This document shows, in pieces, positions 1 to 10,000 of a DNA stretch of 64,000 bases. Where the stretch lies: assembly GCA_934448295.1 (NCBI GenBank), contig CAKSEY010000008.1, forward strand, positions 71,119 to 135,118. Reading direction: 5' to 3'. The DNA is from an uncultured Oscillospiraceae bacterium. Its GTDB lineage: Bacteria > Bacillota > Clostridia > Oscillospirales > Ruminococcaceae. The translations under genes and the position numbers were made by a program. Positions within the stretch are counted from its first letter, which is position 1, and each line of letters opens with the position of its first letter. Under the pieces are notes generated by a model that saw only the letters and a list, made by a program, of their open reading frames with translations, searched no databases and was not told where the DNA came from.

Positions 1-134
1 CCGCCGGGGTGGCGGATGACCTCGCGGACGACTATCTTTCCGTCCTCAAGCTCAGCCTTGTCAACAAACAGCTTGACTATTTTTCCGTCAAACTTCTGTT
101 CGCTGGAAATGGTCTTTTCTTCAAGATGTCCCAT
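1..134 (-). CDS. NUDIX hydrolase, ADP-ribose pyrophosphatase type (N-terminal part only)
   Basis: Only the first 44 residues are in the window; the gene runs off the left edge. The protein starts MGHLEEKTISSEQKFDGKIV and continues into a VREVIRHPGG segment, which is the usual N-terminal strand region of NudF/YqkG-type ADP-ribose pyrophosphatases that precedes the NUDIX box. The box itself lies outside. The start ATG follows an AAAGGAGAA ribosome site. The family hydrolyses ADP-ribose to AMP and ribose 5-phosphate in the cytoplasm. It lies 11 bases after the yfhO-like gene on the same strand, so the two are probably co-transcribed. The assignment rests on N-terminal resemblance only. Confidence 0.7.
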   Translation of the reverse strand, partial: MGHLEEKTISSEQKFDGKIVKLFVDKAELEDGKIVVREVIRHPG

Positions 135-145
135 GATGTTCTCCT

Positions 146-2827
146 TTACTCGATATCGTCGGAGCGTTTTTTCTGCTCGTCCAGCTCTTTCAGCACGTTG
201 TATGCCTCGTCGTCCTCGGTGATGTGGGAGGTGCGGTGCTTCGGCTTCCTGCTCTTGAAGTCGTAGCGCTCCCTGTCCATGAAGCTCTCCTCAACGTCCG
301 GCCAGCTAAGCTCCTGCTCGTCTGCGGGAGTATTCTTCCTGCCGTCCTTATCCGGGGATTCGTAGATCTGCTTTGAAAGCTGCTCGATGTAGGACTTGTG
401 CGCCTTTACGCCCTCCACCTGGTCTGTCGGGTAAAGGTGCGCGTACCGCACCGCTCTGCGCCTGAGCAGGAAATAGCACAGGAAGATATATCCTCCGAAC
501 AGCACAACGCCGATTATCGTGCAGATAACTCCCAGGGAACCTCCCGGGGTCTTGTAGGTGAACGTCAGCTCGCAGACCCCTGCGGGCACTCTGATCCCGA
601 TAAACCCGCCGTTGACCTTTTCAATCTCCAGAGCCTGAGCCGCCCCGCCCTGTACCGAAACAGAAGCGCTCCAGCCCTGGTCGAACGGCACGCTGAACAC
701 CACCAGGCGCTCCCGGTCGTAGTCCGTGACCGCCGTGAAGCCGCTGTTGTTCACGCTGAACTGCTTTGCCGCAAGGGAATTGCGCGCCTCCACGTCAGCC
801 AGGAACTGGTCGTACAGCTTCATGCCTTCCAGTGAATCGGCGTTATTCTCAGCGAGGATATCGCCGTACTTTTCCGCCTGCTCTTCGGTCAGGATAACGT
901 TTCCGGTCATCAGATTGTCGACGTGAGCCTTGCCCTTTACGGAGGAATCAAGCATATAGCTGTCGTACGCGTATCCCATCGGGAGCGCCGCCGTGTTGCG
1001 GTATATCTCGAAGCCGTCCTGGGTCTCCAGGTACTCGAACGTTTTCAGACCGTCAAGAGCCTCTTTGCGCTTGTCGTCCGAGGTGTTTTCCGGGATCATC
1101 AGATACTTCACCCGGGTGAGCGCACGCAGCGCGTAGCGGTCGTAATCCGGCGCAGAGTTCACCGAGCGCTCGATATCCAGCATATCGTACAGCTCAAACG
1201 TGGAGCTGGGGATAATGCTGGTGAAGCTCTTGAGGGAGCTCATGCCCCACAGCATATTGATGTTGTTCATGCTGTCGGTGGATTCCATGCGGTAGAAATC
1301 CGGGTCGTCTATGTGTATCTGCGCGGAAACATTCTTGTTGTAGCTCCCGAGGTACGGCCCCAGTATCCTGCCGTAGCCCACATAATAGTAGCCCAGCAGC
1401 ATGGAGCATATGATGGTGCAGACCGTAGCCCGCTGCGTGAACGTCTCGGCTGAAACCTTTTTCCGCCAGTAGATCACATTGAACAGCAGCACCAACATTC
1501 CCAGCGCCACCGCGATATTCAGGTAGACCGCCGGAGACAGCTCGTTGAAGAGCCGCGGCACAAGCACCTTTTCGGTTCCCGCGTCCGTTTCAACGTCCTT
1601 TTTGGTCGGGAAAAGCAGCACCAGCAGCGACATCAGCGCCACAGCCACCGCGCAGAATTTCGCGCCGAAACGCAGGTCGAATTCCCTGTGCTCCAGTACA
1701 TACACAGTGGCGAGCGCGCATAGAAGCTCCGGCATATACCACCAGCGCGTGTAGAAGCTATAATTGAACAGCACGAACGAGGAATTCAGCCCCGGTACCA
1801 TCGTGACGATAAAGCACGCCGGAAGAAGCAGCCTTGCCCACAGCATTCGCCTGGAGCTCTCGCCGGGCGCGCCCTTTACCAGCGCGATAACTCCCGCCAT
1901 GGAGAACAGGGGCAGGAAAAGCGCAACGCTGCTCCACTTGGAATCCGCGTTTTCGAACATCGCCGTCCTTGCGGGAACTTCACCCGGGAAGAACATAGCC
2001 TCCAGGATAAGCCCGTAGCGCTGGTTCTTGTTGTAGAACAGGAAATCCCAACCACTAAGCATTGATGTGGAGCGCGGAACGTCCAGCACCTGGAATATGG
2101 ACGGCACAAAGAGGATCCCGGCGATAAGCACTCCGCAGACCGATTCAAACGCAAGGCAGAAGAAGTCTTTCAGCCCTATCCTGAACCGGCGGTCGCCTAT
2201 CAGCCTGAACACGAAATACAGCACAAGGAACACGCATTCTCCGATAAAGAAGAAGTAGTTCACGAACGCGTTTATCGCCACAGCCAGCGCCAGAGCGCCG
2301 CGCCGCTTGTTTATCACCGCCTCCTCAACGCCTATCAGCAGAAGCGGGAAGAAAACTATCGCCTCATGGAAGTGGTTGAAGAAGATGTTGTACATTGAAT
2401 ATCCGGAGAACGCGTACAGCAGACCGCCGATAAGGGCGTTCTGCGGCTTGGTCACGAATCTCCTGATATACACGAACGCAAAGAACGACGAGAGCGCGAT
2501 TTTCAGCGCCAGCAGCGGAGCCATCAGGTACTGCGATATCGCCGCCGGGAACAGCGCCGCGAACCAGAAGAACGGGCTTCCCAGCGTGTAGAAGCTGTAC
2601 GAGCCAACAAAATTCGCGCCGAGGTCGGTTTTCCAGTTCCAGCCGAAATTCCCGCTCTGCACCGCCTCGATGCAGGTCTTATAGAACGGTATCTGCTGCG
2701 CGTTGTAGTCGCCGTAATAGATGAAATACCCCTGGTCGAGTATAACAAACGGCAGCAGGAGAACTCCCGCCATAATCAGGGCGTAGGTGAACGCCCTGAC
2801 GTAGTATTTCTTTTCCTGTTTTATCAT
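146..2827 (-). CDS. YfhO family polytopic membrane protein
   Basis: An 893-residue membrane protein with an N-terminal transmembrane segment (about residues 12-32), the YfhO signature region with YYGDYNAQQIPFYK and the downstream hydrophobic helices up to about residue 500, a large outward soluble domain (about 510-770), a last transmembrane helix near 780-805, and a charged cytoplasmic tail rich in Lys, Arg and Glu. YfhO proteins are GT-C-like membrane proteins; some relatives are needed for glycosylation of lipoteichoic acid. The substrate here is unknown. It sits 33 bases after argS on the same strand and just before the NUDIX gene. The ribosome site in front of ATG is weak (GGTGAATT). The family call is secure, the role is not. 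Confidence 0.85.
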   Translation of the reverse strand: MIKQEKKYYVRAFTYALIMAGVLLLPFVILDQGYFIYYGDYNAQQIPFYKTCIEAVQSGNFGWNWKTDLGANFVGSYSFYTLGSPFFWFAALFPAAISQYLMAPLLALKIALSSFFAFVYIRRFVTKPQNALIGGLLYAFSGYSMYNIFFNHFHEAIVFFPLLLIGVEEAVINKRRGALALAVAINAFVNYFFFIGECVFLVLYFVFRLIGDRRFRIGLKDFFCLAFESVCGVLIAGILFVPSIFQVLDVPRSTSMLSGWDFLFYNKNQRYGLILEAMFFPGEVPARTAMFENADSKWSSVALFLPLFSMAGVIALVKGAPGESSRRMLWARLLLPACFIVTMVPGLNSSFVLFNYSFYTRWWYMPELLCALATVYVLEHREFDLRFGAKFCAVAVALMSLLVLLFPTKKDVETDAGTEKVLVPRLFNELSPAVYLNIAVALGMLVLLFNVIYWRKKVSAETFTQRATVCTIICSMLLGYYYVGYGRILGPYLGSYNKNVSAQIHIDDPDFYRMESTDSMNNINMLWGMSSLKSFTSIIPSSTFELYDMLDIERSVNSAPDYDRYALRALTRVKYLMIPENTSDDKRKEALDGLKTFEYLETQDGFEIYRNTAALPMGYAYDSYMLDSSVKGKAHVDNLMTGNVILTEEQAEKYGDILAENNADSLEGMKLYDQFLADVEARNSLAAKQFSVNNSGFTAVTDYDRERLVVFSVPFDQGWSASVSVQGGAAQALEIEKVNGGFIGIRVPAGVCELTFTYKTPGGSLGVICTIIGVVLFGGYIFLCYFLLRRRAVRYAHLYPTDQVEGVKAHKSYIEQLSKQIYESPDKDGRKNTPADEQELSWPDVEESFMDRERYDFKSRKPKHRTSHITEDDEAYNVLKELDEQKKRSDDIE

Positions 2828-2860
2828 AATTCACCGTAATAAAGCGGAAGCCCGCTTCTA

Positions 2861-4660
2861 TCACATTCTCTCAGGAGCTTCTACCTTGAGCAGAGCCAGC
2901 ACGTTTCTGAGGGTGATCCTCGCCGCGTCGCACAGCGCAAGGCGGGACTGCTTCACGTCAGGCTCGGCGCCCTTTATCGGGCAGCTATCGTAGAACTTGT
3001 GGAAGTTCTGCGCAAGCTCGTAGGAGTATCTTGTGAGCGCGGAAGGGTCGTAATCCTTCGCGGCAGTGTTTATCATCTCGGGCATTTCAGCTATCTTGCG
3101 TACGAGCGCAAGCTCCGCAGGGTCGGAATAGGAAACCGCGCCGCCCTCGTACTTCACGCCCTCGTCAGCCTGCTTGCGGATAACGCTGCAAATCCTCGCG
3201 TGCGCGTACTGGACGTAGAACACGGGGTTCTTGCTGGATTCCTCCACCGCAAGGTCAAGGTCAAATTCAAGGTGAGTATCGGCGTTGCGCTGGTTGAACA
3301 CGAATCTCGCCGCGTCTATCGGGACTTCGTCAAGCAGGGTGGTCAGCGTTATCGCCTTGCCGGAGCGCTTGCTCAGCTTGCAGGGCTTGCCGTCGCGGAT
3401 AAGCATTACCATCTGCATGATGACCACGTCAAGGCGCTTGTCGTCTATTCCCAGCGCGGAAAGGGCTATCCTCATGCGCTGTACATAGCCGTGGTGGTCT
3501 GCGCCGAGGACGTTTATCGCCTTGTCGTAGCCCCTGGTTATCAGCTTGTCGTAGTGATATGCGATATCCGGCACGATATAGGTCGGGAATCCGTTGGAGC
3601 GCACCAGAACAAAGTCCTGGTCTCCGCCGAAATCGGTAGCCTTCAGCCAGAGCGCGCCGTCCTTTTCATAGGTGTGTCCGCCCGCCTTCAGCTTCTCAAT
3701 GACCGCCTTTACCGCGCCGTTGTTGTGCAGCGTGCTCTCCTTGAACCAGTTGTCGTACTTTATGCGGTATTTCAGCAGATCCTCTTCAAGGCGCTTCTCG
3801 TTGAGCGGCAGCGCGTAGTCCACGAGAGCCCTGCGGCGCTCCTCCTCTGGCTTCTCCGCGAGAGCCTTCCCGCCGTGCAGGTCGTAGTAATTCTTGGCGT
3901 GCTCGATTATATCCATGCCCAGGTATACGTCGTTCGGCATGGTGAACGGCAGATCCTTCTGCTCCTCGGGGATATTGCCCTCCTCGTCGGGCGTGGAGGT
4001 CTGGTCGTAGATAGTCTTGGTGAGCTTCTCCATGTCGGAGCCGCACTCTGCTATGACCTTCTGCCCCGCCTCGCTGCAAAGCTGGAGATAGCGCAGATCA
4101 AGGGACTTGCCGAACTTTGCCACCTGATTTCCCGCGTCGTTGATGTAGAACTCGCGGCTGACATCATAGCCAGCCTCCTGGAGCAGAGAGGAAAGGCTGT
4201 CGCCTATCGCGCCGCCCCTCGCGTTGCCTATGTGCATGGGACCTGTGGGGTTCGCGGAGACGAACTCCACCAGCACGCGCTTTTCCTTGCCGAGGTCGGT
4301 CTTGCCGTAGTCCTCGCCCATTGCGACCGCGTTCCTTACAACTCCCTCAAACCAGCTTTCGCCGATGAAGAAATTAAGGAAGCCCGGACCTGCCACCTCT
4401 ACCTTGCTGAAATCCGTTCCCGCGAACTCCACTGCATCAGCTATCATCTGCGCGATGGCGCGGGGGTTGCTTTTAAGCGCCTTGGCGGAAACCAGCGCGG
4501 TGTTCGCGGAAAAATCCCCGTGGCTGTTGTCAGCCGGGATAGTCACCTGGAAGGGCGGCAGCGGCTCAGCGGGTATCTTCTCCTCGCTGACGAGCCTGCC
4601 GAGCGCGTTCATTATAAGTTCCTTGACCTGTGCCTTTGCTTCTTCTACTGCGTTGTACAT
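2861..4660 (-). CDS. argS: arginyl-tRNA synthetase
   Basis: A full-length 599-residue class I aminoacyl-tRNA synthetase that charges tRNA-Arg with arginine using ATP in the cytoplasm. The N-terminal Add-1 domain (residues 1-100) is followed by the HIGH-type motif MHIGNARGG near residue 142 and the KMSKS-type loop KLSKRSGK near 428, with a C-terminal DALR anticodon-binding helix bundle that ends LLKVEAPERM. It stands between a DUF1934 gene (27 bases upstream) and the yfhO-like gene. The argS-DUF1934 neighbourhood matches argS-ywiB in Bacillus and supports both calls. Confidence 0.97.
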   Translation of the reverse strand: MYNAVEEAKAQVKELIMNALGRLVSEEKIPAEPLPPFQVTIPADNSHGDFSANTALVSAKALKSNPRAIAQMIADAVEFAGTDFSKVEVAGPGFLNFFIGESWFEGVVRNAVAMGEDYGKTDLGKEKRVLVEFVSANPTGPMHIGNARGGAIGDSLSSLLQEAGYDVSREFYINDAGNQVAKFGKSLDLRYLQLCSEAGQKVIAECGSDMEKLTKTIYDQTSTPDEEGNIPEEQKDLPFTMPNDVYLGMDIIEHAKNYYDLHGGKALAEKPEEERRRALVDYALPLNEKRLEEDLLKYRIKYDNWFKESTLHNNGAVKAVIEKLKAGGHTYEKDGALWLKATDFGGDQDFVLVRSNGFPTYIVPDIAYHYDKLITRGYDKAINVLGADHHGYVQRMRIALSALGIDDKRLDVVIMQMVMLIRDGKPCKLSKRSGKAITLTTLLDEVPIDAARFVFNQRNADTHLEFDLDLAVEESSKNPVFYVQYAHARICSVIRKQADEGVKYEGGAVSYSDPAELALVRKIAEMPEMINTAAKDYDPSALTRYSYELAQNFHKFYDSCPIKGAEPDVKQSRLALCDAARITLRNVLALLKVEAPERM

Positions 4661-4687
4661 TCGTTTATCTCCTATATTATTTATGTC

Positions 4688-5122
4688 TCATGCCTTTTCG
4701 TGCGGCTTGACGTGTATTGTTATCTCGTTTGTCAGCATAAGCCCGGAATTTACGTCTATCGTATAGCGGACGTATATCTCGCCGCCGTCCCGGGTGATGC
4801 CGCGGCGCATTTCGTTTGTGGAAATGCCGATCATGCAGTCGCCGTATTCCGTGCCGTAATGGCAGAAGTGGCGCTTTCCGTTCTCAAAGATCAGGCTGGA
4901 AAAAGCCTTGCCCGTCCTCGTCATGGTGATGGTATCGTCCTCCTGCCCTATGCGGAGCTGCACGTGGCTCCCGTCGTAGCCGGTGGCCTCGCTCTCGTCA
5001 TAGTCGATGAACCAGCTCCCGGCGTGCTCGCGGAACTCGCCCTTTGTGAACAGCTCGGAGCTGTCGGTGTTCCCGTCTGCGGTCTGCTTTACGGTCATCC
5101 TTATATTTGCGTTATTTCCCAA
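4688..5122 (-). CDS. DUF1934 (YwiB-like) beta-barrel protein
   Basis: A small protein of about 144 residues rich in alternating beta-strand patterns, including the typical segments TGYDGSHVQLRIGQEDDTITMTR (split by loops) and YTIDVNSGLMLTNEITIHVK at the end. This matches the DUF1934/YwiB family, a lipocalin-like beta-barrel of unknown function normally next to argS in Firmicutes, as here. I chose the TTG at 5122 because GGAG lies 7 bases before it; a GTG at 5131 would overlap that ribosome site. The gene is 16 bases after ddl and is probably read with ddl and argS. Confidence 0.85.
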   Translation of the reverse strand: MGNNANIRMTVKQTADGNTDSSELFTKGEFREHAGSWFIDYDESEATGYDGSHVQLRIGQEDDTITMTRTGKAFSSLIFENGKRHFCHYGTEYGDCMIGISTNEMRRGITRDGGEIYVRYTIDVNSGLMLTNEITIHVKPHEKA

Positions 5123-5138
5123 ATTTATCACTCCAGAC

Positions 5139-6215
5139 TCAGTTTTCTGAATTCTTTTCTATCGCAAGCTCGATAAGTCTGTCAAGAAGCTCGCCGTACT
5201 CTATGCCCATGTTCGCCATCAGCTTCGGGTACATGCTGATGGGCGTGAATCCCGGAATGGTGTTTAGCTCGTTGAGGATAAGTCCGTCGTCTGTGGCGAA
5301 GAAATCCACCCGGGCGAACCCGCTGCACCCCATTGCGATGAACGCTTTCTTTGCGGTCTCGCGAAGCTCCTCGGTCATTTCCGGTGATATTTTCGCGGGG
5401 ATATCCAGCACGGAGGTCCCCAGCTTGTACTTTGCGTCGTAATCGTAGAATTCCTCCGCCGGGGTTATCTGTCCCGGAATGGAAGCTATCAGGTCGGTGC
5501 CGTTGCCAAGGACTGCGCACTCGACCTCCTTGCCGATTATCTCAGTCTCGACAACTACCTTTTCGCCGTGCGCGAACGCGATCTTTATGCCGTTCTTGAG
5601 AGCCTCTCGGTCAGCGGCGCGGCTTACTCCCACTGAGGAACCCGCGCAGGCTGGCTTTACGAACATGGGATAACCGCCGAGCTTCCGCTCGATATCTTCG
5701 CACGCCTTGTCGATGTCGTGGAGCGAATCCCGCTTGATGTAGCAGTACGGAGCCGTGCGTATCCCTGCCGCGTCAAGGATCGTGTGGGTTATCGTCTTAT
5801 CCATGCAGTCGGCGCTGCTGGTCATGTCGCAGCCTACGCAGGGCAGCCCCGCAAGCGCGCAGAGCGCCTGGACTGTTCCGTCCTCGCCGAATCTTCCGTG
5901 CAGCACCGGGAACACCGCGTCCACCTTACGCAGGTAGCACTTGTCGTCCGCGCCCAGCAGGAGCACTCCCCTGCCCACCGTGTCCGGACTGATCACCGCC
6001 GTGCAGTTGTCGGGATTGTTCTCCCACTCGCCGGTCTTTATGTCCTCATACTCGCCGGGATAGTACATCCAGTGCCCCTTTTTGGTGATTCCTATGCACA
6101 TTACGTCATACTTATCCCTGGGGATATTGTTCAGCACGGAATACGCTGAAACCAGCGAAACCTCGTGCTCGCTCGAAGCTCCCCCGAATAACACCGCGAT
6201 CTTCAGTTTAGCCAT
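5139..6215 (-). CDS. ddl: D-alanine--D-alanine ligase
   Basis: A 358-residue ATP-grasp ligase that joins two D-alanines for peptidoglycan precursors in the cytoplasm. The N-terminal domain starts with the family motif AVLFGGASSEHEVS; the middle holds KPACAGSSVGVSRA (ATP/substrate loop, near residue 190) and the C-terminal part ends with the metal and phosphate-binding stretch LNELNTIPGFT near residue 325. The ATG has a GGTGG ribosome site. A perfect CGTGCTT/AAGCACG hairpin (6230-6245) sits in the short leader just ahead of it. Downstream genes DUF1934 and argS are close enough to form one operon. Nothing suggests a D-Ala-D-Lac variant, but that cannot be settled by eye. Confidence 0.96.
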   Translation of the reverse strand: MAKLKIAVLFGGASSEHEVSLVSAYSVLNNIPRDKYDVMCIGITKKGHWMYYPGEYEDIKTGEWENNPDNCTAVISPDTVGRGVLLLGADDKCYLRKVDAVFPVLHGRFGEDGTVQALCALAGLPCVGCDMTSSADCMDKTITHTILDAAGIRTAPYCYIKRDSLHDIDKACEDIERKLGGYPMFVKPACAGSSVGVSRAADREALKNGIKIAFAHGEKVVVETEIIGKEVECAVLGNGTDLIASIPGQITPAEEFYDYDAKYKLGTSVLDIPAKISPEMTEELRETAKKAFIAMGCSGFARVDFFATDDGLILNELNTIPGFTPISMYPKLMANMGIEYGELLDRLIELAIEKNSEN

Positions 6216-6297
6216 ATATTTCCACCATGCGTGCTTTGAAGCACGTCCTTTCTATATAGTATCGGCAGCTATACATATACATAATAACTCAGATTAT

Positions 6298-6326
6298 ATT
6301 TTATCACAAATCCGATTTATTTTCAA
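6298..6326 (-). promoter_or_regulatory. promoter of the ddl operon
   Basis: On the minus strand TTGAAA (6321-6326) and TAAAAT (6298-6303) are 17 bases apart, about 80 bases ahead of ddl. Confidence 0.6.
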
Positions 6327-6391
6327 GGGGTTAAAGGCATAATTTTGACGCAGCAGCCGCGAATTCACGCGGAAATGCGAGAAAAATGCAG

Positions 6392-6427
6392 AAAAAAAGA
6401 ACCGCTCCGTAAGTCCGGGAGCGGTTC
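6392..6427 (-). terminator. intrinsic terminator after the MazG-like gene
   Basis: A perfect 10-base stem, GAACCGCTCC with GGAGCGGTTC, is followed on the minus strand by seven T residues. It lies about 75 bases after the MazG-like stop codon. Confidence 0.9.
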
Positions 6428-6500
6428 AGGCTATCGCTTGTGATGTTGTGTTGCTACTGTTATATTTGACTTGTTTGTATACTGTTTGATAAACGGGGAT

Positions 6501-6824
6501 TTACCATCTATTCATATTCTTTTCAAACTTGTCGATATATGCTTGTTTTAATTCGTCTGCTGTAATCCCATAGCACAACATTACATCATTATAATACATT
6601 AAAACATCAGCCATTTCTTCAACTAAAGCTTTTCTTAATTGAGTATCTGAGGCTGCTTTTGTTCCACCATTCTTTTTTACAATATCAATCACTTCGCCTA
6701 TTTCTCCAATCATCCAAAGTAACTTGTTTTTACCTGTTTCCGGACAAATCGACTCCCACTTATCTTTATACTTGTTCTGAAGTTTTATTTGCATTTTTTG
6801 CATTTCATCTATACCGAAATCCAT
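6501..6824 (-). CDS. MazG-like nucleotide pyrophosphohydrolase
   Basis: A 107-residue all-alpha protein with the MazG-type metal-binding pattern: GEIGEVIDIV (EExxE-like) near residue 40 and KALVEEMADVLMY, with the E-E-x-x-D pattern, near residue 68. This resembles single-domain MazG/dUTPase-superfamily pyrophosphatases, which hydrolyse non-canonical or surplus NTPs. The gene is visibly AT-rich compared with its GC-rich neighbours, and has its own promoter and terminator, which points to recent acquisition. GGAGG sits about 10 bases before ATG. Its true substrate is unknown. Confidence 0.8.
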   Translation of the reverse strand: MDFGIDEMQKMQIKLQNKYKDKWESICPETGKNKLLWMIGEIGEVIDIVKKNGGTKAASDTQLRKALVEEMADVLMYYNDVMLCYGITADELKQAYIDKFEKNMNRW

Positions 6825-6883
6825 CTTTTAATTTTCCTCCACAAATTACGATTTATCGGGCAGTTTTAATGTACTCCTGAATT

Positions 6884-6912
6884 ATTATATCACAACCAGA
6901 CAAACTTTTCAA
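6884..6912 (-). promoter_or_regulatory. promoter of the MazG-like gene
   Basis: TTGAAA (6907-6912) and TATAAT (6884-6889) on the minus strand with a 17-base spacer, about 60 bases ahead of the start codon. Confidence 0.75.
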
Positions 6913-6926
6913 CATTCAACAGCAAA

Positions 6927-6954
6927 CCCCGCCGGGATTTTGCTCCCGGCGGGG
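6927..6954 (-). terminator. terminator-like hairpin after the dockerin gene
   Basis: An 11-base GC-rich perfect stem, CCCCGCCGGGA with TCCCGGCGGGG, lies about 80 bases after the dockerin gene. The T tract on the minus strand is short (TTT), so it may also serve as an RNA 3' end stabiliser. Confidence 0.7.
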
Positions 6955-7034
6955 TGGTTTCATATAACAAGCAGCCTGACCGAATTATGACAAACCATCA
7001 TCATAAAAGCCTGCGGCGCTGATAAACCCTGCAC

Positions 7035-10000
7035 TTACATTATTCCAACTATATCCCGCAGGATCGCCGCCGCGTCAAGCGCGTTGACGAATCCGTCGCC
7101 GTTATAATCGCAGGTCGCGTCGAACACGTAAACGCCAGTGCCCATCTTCAGGATAGCCGCCGCGTCCTTGGCGTCAACGCGCGTGCTGTTGTCCGCGTCG
7201 CCAGGAAGCATTGTCTTGGTGTCCAGCATGATAACATAATCGCCGGCAACTGTCGGAACCGCCTGGGCAACTCCCGTAGAAGCCGTTACCTTCGACGTGG
7301 AAACGAAGTCGAGCAGGTGCGTTTCTTCGTTGTAGATATACATGTTGACGAACCGATTCTTTTCCTTGCAGCCGGTCTTTACATAAAGCACCGCGCCCAG
7401 CTTGTTTTCGCCGTAGGTGTGAAGCCTTGCAGCCTCGCTGTCTCCAGCCATATCGACCAGAACGGACGGAATATACACATCTGTGCTCTTTATGCCAACG
7501 CTGAGACTCGGAACCGTCTTGCTCTTTTTTAACGCGCCCGCGTCAAGCACCCAGCTGAATACATCGTCGACCACAAACTCAAGGGTCGCCTTTTTGGATA
7601 TCGCCGCATTGATGATATCCGCAGGAACCGAGGTATTGCCGTTCAGATAGATAACCAGTCTTGATTCCGCCTTTGCCGCCTTTACCTTAAGCAGGAGCTG
7701 ATCCCAGCCCTTTACCGCGCTTCCCTTCATAGTGGGAGGAGAAACTGTATTGTCAGGCTGAGCGGTATTATCCTTGCTGGAATCATCCTTGGTGGTATCG
7801 TCTTTAGGGGTATCGTCTTTTTGGTTGTCGTCCTTCTTGTTGTCGTCTTTCTTGTTGTCGTCCTTGGCGTCGCTGGAGTTGTCCTCTTTCTTGCGGACAA
7901 CTATGTTGAAGGTCGTGGTAGCGCCGTGGAAGTTTACAACGACCGACTGCTGACCCAGCACCCAGCTGTCGAATTCCTCTATCATATCCTCGTCCATGAG
8001 AATACTCTCGGTCTTTCCGTCCTCGTAAGTCACCTTGATCTGACCGCCGGTGACGTTGATAAGCTCGCCGAGATAATAGGAATATTTCAGCGGACGCTTT
8101 TCAAGCTCGATGGATTTCACGCCGTAATCCTTGCCGACTGTGAACTTGTATTCTGCAAGCGGGCTGTCGTCAACGTTCGGGTCGGTGGACTTGGCATATG
8201 TGCGCAGCAGATATACCGTCGAATCGTACTTATCCTTTTTCAGCGTGATGACGGTGTTCGCCGCATACTTTGTGAAGCTCTTGACTGCCGCAGTGCTGTT
8301 CAGAGTGTAGTATATCTCAGTATTAGGGGTATCGCAGGCAAGGGTGAGCTTTACCGTTTCCTCGTACTCTCCGGCATTCTTGCTGGGATAAGGCGCAAGC
8401 GCCTTGTTCTTCGGAATGTTTATGGTATAGGTGTAGGTCACAACATCGGAATCGAACATTCTTCCGGTGGTGTCCTTGGAGTAGCAGAAGATCCTGAACG
8501 TCTTGCTGGTGTTGGGGTCGGTGTTCAGGGTGATAACTCCAGTGTACTTCGTGTAGCTCTCCTTCTTGGCGGAGGGATCCATGGAATAGTACACGTCCGC
8601 GCCGACTGTCACTGTGTTCAGCGCAATATTCAGCGCGTACTGATACGTGCCGGAAGCAACGTTCGCGGTAGGCGCTTCGGCAGTGAGCTTCGGTATTTTC
8701 ACCGTGTAAACGAACGTGCTGACGGAGCTTTCCTTCATGCCGGGCGCTGTCGCTATCGCCTTGATGTAATAGTCCACGGTTTCTCCGGGAATACCCGACA
8801 GTATGATCGGTGCGGAATCCGAGAACGCGGTACCGCCGGTGACGGTCGGGTCTGCAATATTCGGATCAGTTCCGATGGTGTAGTAAATCGTCGCATAACT
8901 CTGGAGCGTGGTGAGCGTTACCTTTGTTTCCTCGTAGAAAGCAGTGTGACCGTCCGTTGAGTCGAGCGGGTCAGCCCACGGTGCAACAACTCGTCCCGCT
9001 TCCTCAACGTTTACCGTGATGGTAACGCTGGTTCCGCCGACGGTGGAGTCAATGTAATCAGGCAGGGTAACAGTTCCCGTAAAGGTGACCTTCTGCGCGT
9101 CGCCTATCTTCGGATTGTACGGTCCGTTTGGCGTCGTTGCGGAGGCAAGATCCCATTTTACTGGACACTGCGCCTCAAGAAGAGTGCCGGTCGGCGCTTC
9201 GATATATACGAGCACCGGCAGATTATCGCCTATCTTGGATACGGAAGTACCATTGGGGACGCTTATAGATTTGAGATCAAGTATCTTATAGTCGGTCAGT
9301 TTCTCCGTCTTATGCGGGAAAACAAATGTAACTGTCAGCGTACCGTCTTCGTTGGTGGTGCACTTTGCAACGTTGCCGTTGACATAAGCGTGGGTATCAA
9401 AAAACGCGAACATTCTGTTCGGGGTGATCTGCACGCTCATGGAGTAGTTTGCGTTATATTCAGTTCTTCCGTTGTTAAACGAACCTATCCACGAAACCTG
9501 GGATATCTGCGCGATAGAGTTCTCGGGAACGCAGCTCATGTCAAGCTCTGCGTTGGTATCCAGCACATCACCGCCGTTCTTCGGCTCTTTCACCGTCAGG
9601 CGTATTTCGCCGATGTTGGTGAAATCCGTAGGCGCCAGATATACGGAATATATAAGCTTAGTCACGGCGCTCTTCTCAAGGACATCGTTAAACGCTATCG
9701 CTTTAATATAGTAGGTCTTGGTCACTCCGACGGAACCCGCCAGAACAATTCCTCCTTTTTTCGCGTCATAGAGCTTGATAGTATCGTTTTCCTCGCCGTG
9801 AAGGTCTGCCGGGTCAAAGCTGGTAAAATCGTTTTCGCTTATCGTATAATAAATGCGCTGTGCGTTCTTACTGATAAGCTCAATGTTAGTTACCTTTTTA
9901 AAAGATCCGCCCGATGTTTCACTGGCAACCGGGGTGTCAACTTCGTTAGCCGCATTTACGGTGATCTTGGCGTAAACGTACCATTCCTTCTGGCTCGTGC

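Noticed and set aside
2999..5176. 725-residue open frame on plus, antisense to argS and DUF1934
   Set aside because: It mirrors the codon bias of argS on the other strand; no start signal or recognisable domain.
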